A stretch of DNA of 10,368 nt from an uncultured Erysipelotrichaceae bacterium (lineage in GTDB: Bacteria > Bacillota_I > Bacilli_A > RFN20 > CAG-826), in NCBI GenBank assembly GCA_902793515.1, contig CADBDO010000011.1, positions 14,503 to 24,870 of the forward strand, given 5' to 3'. This document shows positions 7,836 to 10,368 of the stretch, piece after piece; position 1 is the stretch's first letter, and each line of letters opens with the position of its first letter. Both the position numbers and the translations under genes were made by a program. The notes below the pieces were generated by a model. The model was given only the letters and a program-made list of their open reading frames with translations. It was not told where the DNA came from and ran no database searches.

Positions 7836-8489
7836 TCAAAACTCGAGCAAATCCTCGATTTTGCAGCCTAAGGTTCTGGCTAGTTTGTAGACGGTATCTA
7901 CCTGAGCTTTGTTAATGTCGTTTCTACGCTGCTCATACATTTGTATCGAGCGGAGGTCGACCTGGGAACGCTCAGCAAGCTCTTGTTGTGTCATCCCGCT
8001 GGCACGTCTAATGATTTTGAGATTGGTCTCAGGTTTTTCTCTTTTTACGCGCTCAGTAGCCAGATCAATGAATTTTTGAATGTCAGCCTCGTGCAATGTT
8101 TCGTACATACCTAGCACCGTTTGAATTGGCAAATATTTGTTGATCACGTAAAAGGAAAGCCCGCTTTCATATTGAAATCTCGCTATGGCGGATCCAGCCC
8201 AATAATACATGTCGTTCTTTATCGCATAATCGCCTGACATGATTTTGTCTGAAAGCGACCTTTCATACGCCGGATAAGTATTAACGACGATGGAAAGATA
8301 GTCTTTTGCAGAATAACCAGAAAGATATTTTGGGTTTCCTTTTTCTATTTCCATCGCCACTTTAGAAGAAACGAACATCTCCCAAATCACAATGGGGTTA
8401 TATTCACAAGCGACAGCATATTCGAGCATCAAGCCCAGGTTGTCCGCAACATCTTCCAGATAAGTTTTTTCGTAACTTTTAATCAGCAT
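7836..8489 (-). CDS. XRE-family HTH protein with an unassigned helical N-domain; likely antitoxin/autorepressor of the DUF3990 operon
   Basis: A 217-residue protein in two parts. Residues 154-217 are a clear XRE/Cro helix-turn-helix (IIRRASGMTQQELAERSQV, then SIQMYEQRRNDI and LARTLGCKIEDLL) that should bind operator DNA. Residues 1-153 are mostly helical with aromatic-rich motifs (DMYYWAGSAIARFQYESGLS and LPIQTVLGMYETLHEADIQKF). These resemble partner proteins found beside DUF3990 genes, but I cannot name the domain firmly. The gene overlaps the end of the DUF3990 gene by 11 bases and has AAAGG (8502-8498) eight bases before its ATG, so the two are translationally linked. The toxin-first order is the reverse of most type II pairs. 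The likely job is to neutralise the DUF3990 protein through the N-domain and to repress the operon through the palindromes at 9190-9205 and 9231-9246. All of that is inferred from context. Confidence 0.8.
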   Translation of the reverse strand: MLIKSYEKTYLEDVADNLGLMLEYAVACEYNPIVIWEMFVSSKVAMEIEKGNPKYLSGYSAKDYLSIVVNTYPAYERSLSDKIMSGDYAIKNDMYYWAGSAIARFQYESGLSFYVINKYLPIQTVLGMYETLHEADIQKFIDLATERVKREKPETNLKIIRRASGMTQQELAERSQVDLRSIQMYEQRRNDINKAQVDTVYKLARTLGCKIEDLLEF

Positions 8490-9147
8490 TTGTGCCGCCT
8501 TTCCTCATGATGTCGTTTATAAACTCCTCATTTTCGACGTGAGATTCCTGAACGCTAAAATACTCTTCCCTTGCTTGTTTGTCCCTAGCAACTCGTTTCG
8601 TGTGATAAGTTCGATGATCAACGGATTCGTTTCCAAGATAACGAATAGAGTTGAACGCTTTCTCGCTTATCAGAACCGTTTGCACACCAAGCTTCCCAAG
8701 CTTCATCGCCTCAGAGAGTTTTTGGACGGAAATGGTGTTATTCAAAAAGTCCTTGGCGAACCTGAAATAGGAATCGTCTGCTCGATATCCAATAATGACA
8801 TCGTACTGTTCGACATCGATGTAATAATTCTTAATTAAGAATTCTTTTGCTCGTCTTGAGATCGGTGAAATCAAATCAAAGGTCCTGAACTTGACGAGTA
8901 TGGCCATCCAGTTGAGTATCGAATAAGATTTGTCGGTCAAATCAAGAACTTTAAGGCCGCTCAAATCCAACTCGTATTTGTTGGAATAACCGTTGGTCTG
9001 ATCGTCAACGCACGCCCATTCTTTTGCGAGTTCATTGTTTTCGGTGCAATAAAACCCACTGCCGTAGTCATTGTATGGCTTTCCAAGTCCATAGACAGGC
9101 TTTTCTATGATGCTCGTTGAACCGTGGTATATGATGCGTTTGTCCAT
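8479..9147 (-). CDS. DUF3990-family protein (ADP-ribosyltransferase-like), putative toxin
   Basis: A 222-residue cytoplasmic protein with the DUF3990 pattern: IIYHGS (5-10), NDYGSGFYCTEN (26-37) with LAKEWA (40-45), YDVIIGYRADDSYF (115-128) and VQTVLISEKAF (155-165). The YHG and GFY segments correspond to the NAD-binding half of the ADP-ribosyltransferase fold, and the QTVLISE segment may carry the acidic catalytic residue. The family is known from small mobile operons together with DUF3791 or HTH partners and is thought to be toxin-like. The target is unknown. The start is supported by an AAAGGGGTGA ribosome-binding site (9164-9155), seven bases from the ATG. It is the first gene of the pair and overlaps the HTH gene by 11 bases. 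The pair looks more AT-rich than the flanking genes, which suggests acquisition by transfer. Without an alignment the catalytic residues are only tentatively placed. Confidence 0.8.
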   Translation of the reverse strand: MDKRIIYHGSTSIIEKPVYGLGKPYNDYGSGFYCTENNELAKEWACVDDQTNGYSNKYELDLSGLKVLDLTDKSYSILNWMAILVKFRTFDLISPISRRAKEFLIKNYYIDVEQYDVIIGYRADDSYFRFAKDFLNNTISVQKLSEAMKLGKLGVQTVLISEKAFNSIRYLGNESVDHRTYHTKRVARDKQAREEYFSVQESHVENEEFINDIMRKGGTNAD

Positions 9148-9154
9148 TTCCCGT

Positions 9155-9164
9155 TCACCCCTTT
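9155..9164 (-). promoter_or_regulatory. Strong ribosome binding site of the DUF3990 gene
   Basis: On the minus strand AAAGGGGTGA lies seven bases before the ATG at 9147 and closely matches the anti-Shine-Dalgarno complement AAAGGAGGTGA. It contrasts with the SD-less helicase and GGDEF/EAL-like genes in the same window. Confidence 0.7.
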
Positions 9165-9185
9165 CCTGTGTTTTTGCTCAACTCA

Positions 9186-9213
9186 ATAATATCATTGGAA
9201 TGATAGTTTTCAA
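9186..9213 (-). promoter_or_regulatory. Promoter of the DUF3990/HTH operon
   Basis: On the minus strand TTGAAA (9213-9208, 5/6) and TATTAT (9191-9186, 5/6) are 16 bases apart. The predicted start is near 9179, giving a leader of about 32 bases with a good ribosome binding site. The palindrome at 9190-9205 fills the spacer and touches the -10, so a bound repressor would block RNA polymerase. A possible second promoter, TTGTCT (9269-9264) with TATCAT (9246-9241) 17 bases apart, overlaps the upstream palindrome. Confidence 0.65.
9190..9205. promoter_or_regulatory. Operator copy 1 of the DUF3990/HTH operon
   Basis: TATCATT-GG-AATGATA is a perfect 16-bp palindrome located between the -35 and -10 boxes. 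With its flanks it belongs to a roughly 20-base direct repeat (AATATCRTTGGAATGATAGT) seen again at 9229-9248. The size and symmetry fit a dimeric XRE repressor; the downstream HTH protein is the obvious candidate. Confidence 0.7.
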
Positions 9214-9230
9214 ATCAAGAATCAAAAAAA

Positions 9231-9246
9231 TATCGTTGGAATGATA
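9231..9246. promoter_or_regulatory. Operator copy 2 of the DUF3990/HTH operon
   Basis: TATCGTT-GG-AATGATA differs from copy 1 by one base. It lies 41 bp upstream, start to start, which is close to four helical turns, so the two sites would face the same side of the DNA. It lies between the csoR terminator and the -35 at 9213-9208. Confidence 0.65.
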
Positions 9247-9253
9247 GTCTTAA

Positions 9254-9283
9254 GAAAAAACCGAGACAAATAGCCTCGGTTTA
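9254..9283 (-). terminator. Rho-independent terminator of the copA-copZ-csoR operon
   Basis: On the minus strand AAACCGAG pairs with CTCGGTTT around a nine-base loop (GCTATTTGT) and is followed by a T-rich run. It starts within about ten bases of the csoR stop codon and directly precedes the regulatory region of the DUF3990 operon. Confidence 0.85.
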
Positions 9284-9290
9284 CTTATTG

Positions 9291-9554
9291 TTACTCGCCC
9301 ATTCTATGGAGCAGGGCTCCAACTTCGCTTAGTTTCTCTTCTAATTCGTTTTCGGAGCATGCGTCATGGACGCAGTGTTTGATGTGGGCCAAAAGAACGA
9401 TCTCATTGGCTTTCTTCAACACGGCGACCGCGGCCATTAACTGGTTTGAGATGTCGATGCAATAAGCGTCTTCATCCACCATCTTCTGGATGCCTTCGAT
9501 CTGGCCTTTCGCTATTGCGAGCTGGCGTTTAACCTTTTTTGGATCTGCTTTCAT
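9291..9554 (-). CDS. csoR: CsoR-family copper-sensing transcriptional repressor
   Basis: An 87-residue all-helical DNA-binding repressor of the CsoR/RcnR family. When Cu(I) binds, it leaves its operator and frees the copper export genes. The Cu(I) ligand pattern is complete: Cys32 (AYCIDIS), His57 and Cys61 (AHIKHC), i.e. C-X24-H-X3-C. That separates it from RcnR (Ni/Co) and FrmR (formaldehyde) members. The N-terminal half has the typical KVKRQLAIAKGQIEGIQKMV helix. The ATG overlaps the copZ stop by one base (TAATG), so it is the last gene of the operon and is probably coupled to copZ translation; its own ribosome binding site is weak. Its operator should lie upstream of copA, outside the window. 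Confidence 0.93.
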   Translation of the reverse strand: MKADPKKVKRQLAIAKGQIEGIQKMVDEDAYCIDISNQLMAAVAVLKKANEIVLLAHIKHCVHDACSENELEEKLSEVGALLHRMGE

Positions 9555-9769
9555 TACTTTAATGACACGAATTTGAAACGTGTCTCTCCTAAAGCCTTCT
9601 GGTACTCTTCCTCAGAAAGAGGGGCTTCCGCTTTAACTTCGGCGATGCCTTTCTGATAAGAGACCTTCACTTTCTTGACGCCTGGGAGGGCTTCAAGGAC
9701 GCTGGTGACTGTGCGGGCGCAGCCTTCGCACATCATTCCTTCGATGTTGACGATTTGTTTTTTGAGCAT
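9554..9769 (-). CDS. copZ: CopZ-like copper chaperone (HMA domain)
   Basis: A small cytosolic heavy-metal-associated (HMA) protein that carries Cu(I) to the CopA exporter. The metal site MMCEGC (Cys14 and Cys17 in this numbering) follows strand 1, and the rest (VTSVLEALPGVKKVKVSY, GIAEVKA) fits the ferredoxin-like fold. Two start codons are possible. The ATG at 9775 overlaps the copA stop as ATGA but has GGAG only one base away. The ATG at 9769 has the same GGAG (9780-9777) at an ideal seven bases and starts MLKKQIVNIEG like other CopZ proteins, so I chose it (71 residues, against 73 for the longer reading). It sits between copA and csoR in an overlapping operon. Confidence 0.92.
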   Translation of the reverse strand: MLKKQIVNIEGMMCEGCARTVTSVLEALPGVKKVKVSYQKGIAEVKAEAPLSEEEYQKALGETRFKFVSLK

Positions 9770-9771
9770 AT

Positions 9772-10368
9772 TCATTCTCCTTTTTTAATAGCTTTTCTTT
9801 TGAATAAACGTAGCCTCAACGCATTGAGGACGACGGTAACTGAGGATATCGACATGGCAATTGAGCCATACATTGGCTGCATGATGACGTATGGGTAGAG
9901 CACTCCTGCCGCAAGAGGGATGAGCAAGAGGTTATAGAAGAAGGCCCAACCAAGATTCTCTTTGATGTTCAAGACGACCTTATGGCTGAGTTCGATCGCG
10001 GACACGACATCAAGCGGATCGCTTCTCACGAGGATGATGTCGGCTGAATCAATGGCGATGTCCGAGCCCGCTCCGATAGCGATGCCAATGTCGGCTTTCG
10101 TAAGGGCTGGGGCGTCGTTCACCCCATCGCCAATGAAAGCGACCTTATGACCATCTTCTTGGAGCCTAGAAACGATTGCTTCCTTGTCCCCTGGAAGGAC
10201 TTCTGAATACACGTCATCAACCCCTAAAGAATCAGCGATCGCTTGGGCGGTAATCTTGTTGTCTCCGGTGACGATGAAAACCTTTTTACCGAGGTTTTGC
10301 AGGGATTTTATGGCAAATCGGCTGTTTTCTTTGACTTCATCGCCAATGGCAATTAGGCCAATTACGAG
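9772..10368 (-). CDS. copA: Cu(I)-exporting P1B-type ATPase, C-terminal part (runs off the right edge)
   Basis: The last 198 residues of a copper-exporting P-type ATPase in the cytoplasmic membrane. The end of the P-domain is visible, with TGDN (residues 34-37 of the fragment) and the hinge GDGVNDAPAL (80-89). The last two membrane helices carry the Cu(I) signatures YN (145-146) and MSISS (172-176), followed by VVLNALRL. These mark it as P1B-1 (Cu+) rather than Zn/Cd/Pb or Co. The metal-binding N-domain, CPC helix and DKTGT phosphorylation site are outside the window. The frame is open to the edge; the GTG at 10212 is an internal Val codon, not a start. The stop overlaps the upstream of two possible copZ ATGs. 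Regulation by the CsoR two genes downstream is expected. Confidence 0.96.
   Translation of the reverse strand, partial: LVIGLIAIGDEVKENSRFAIKSLQNLGKKVFIVTGDNKITAQAIADSLGVDDVYSEVLPGDKEAIVSRLQEDGHKVAFIGDGVNDAPALTKADIGIAIGAGSDIAIDSADIILVRSDPLDVVSAIELSHKVVLNIKENLGWAFFYNLLLIPLAAGVLYPYVIMQPMYGSIAMSISSVTVVLNALRLRLFKRKAIKKGE

Noticed and set aside
9189..9248. CRISPR-like or IS terminal repeat from the two 20-base repeats
   Set aside because: Only two copies, each itself palindromic and placed on promoter elements, which fits operators; no cas genes, spacers of regular length or transposase.
9772..10212. Independent 146-residue protein starting at the GTG at 10212
   Set aside because: The frame continues open to the window edge with typical P-type ATPase sequence including TGDN, so the GTG is an internal Val codon of copA.

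Overview
The window reads as a piece of chromosome from a Gram-positive-type bacterium (Bacillota, most likely an uncultured Bacilli or Mollicutes-adjacent lineage; low confidence). The reasons are a copA-copZ-csoR copper operon, a ProRS of the archaeal/eukaryotic type, short intrinsic terminators, AGG/GGAG-type ribosome binding sites where these occur, and normal use of TGA as a stop. Every protein gene is on the minus strand. The only plus-strand gene is one tRNA-Ser. There is no gene-free stretch longer than about 150 bases.

Reading in the direction of minus-strand transcription, from the right edge: (1) the C-terminal third of a Cu(I) P1B-type ATPase (copA), a small CxxC copper chaperone (copZ) and a CsoR repressor form an overlapping operon that ends in a clear terminator. 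(2) A two-gene toxin-antitoxin-like operon follows. It holds a DUF3990-type (ADP-ribosyltransferase-like) protein, then a protein with an unassigned helical N-domain and a C-terminal XRE helix-turn-helix. Its promoter carries two copies of a 16-bp palindrome spaced 41 bp apart, which look like autoregulatory operators. (3) tRNA-Ser(CGA) lies on the plus strand with its own promoter and terminator. (4) A membrane-anchored protein with degenerate GGDEF-like and EAL-like domains is followed after 8 bp by proS. Its promoter is an extended -10, with a perfect 15-bp palindrome at the predicted transcription start. The unit ends in a strong terminator. (5) A very large DUF4011/superfamily-1 helicase runs off the left edge. 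It carries an N-terminal transglutaminase-like domain and is broken by one apparent single-base deletion near position 1523. Its predicted promoter puts the transcription start on the A of the ATG, so the mRNA may be leaderless.

The parts most likely to be accessory or defence-related are the DUF3990/HTH operon (more AT-rich to the eye than its neighbours) and the DUF4011 helicase, whose family layout is known from phage-defence genes. The copper operon, proS and the tRNA are ordinary housekeeping or stress genes. The catalytically dead-looking GGDEF/EAL protein tied to proS is the most puzzling of the chromosomal genes.
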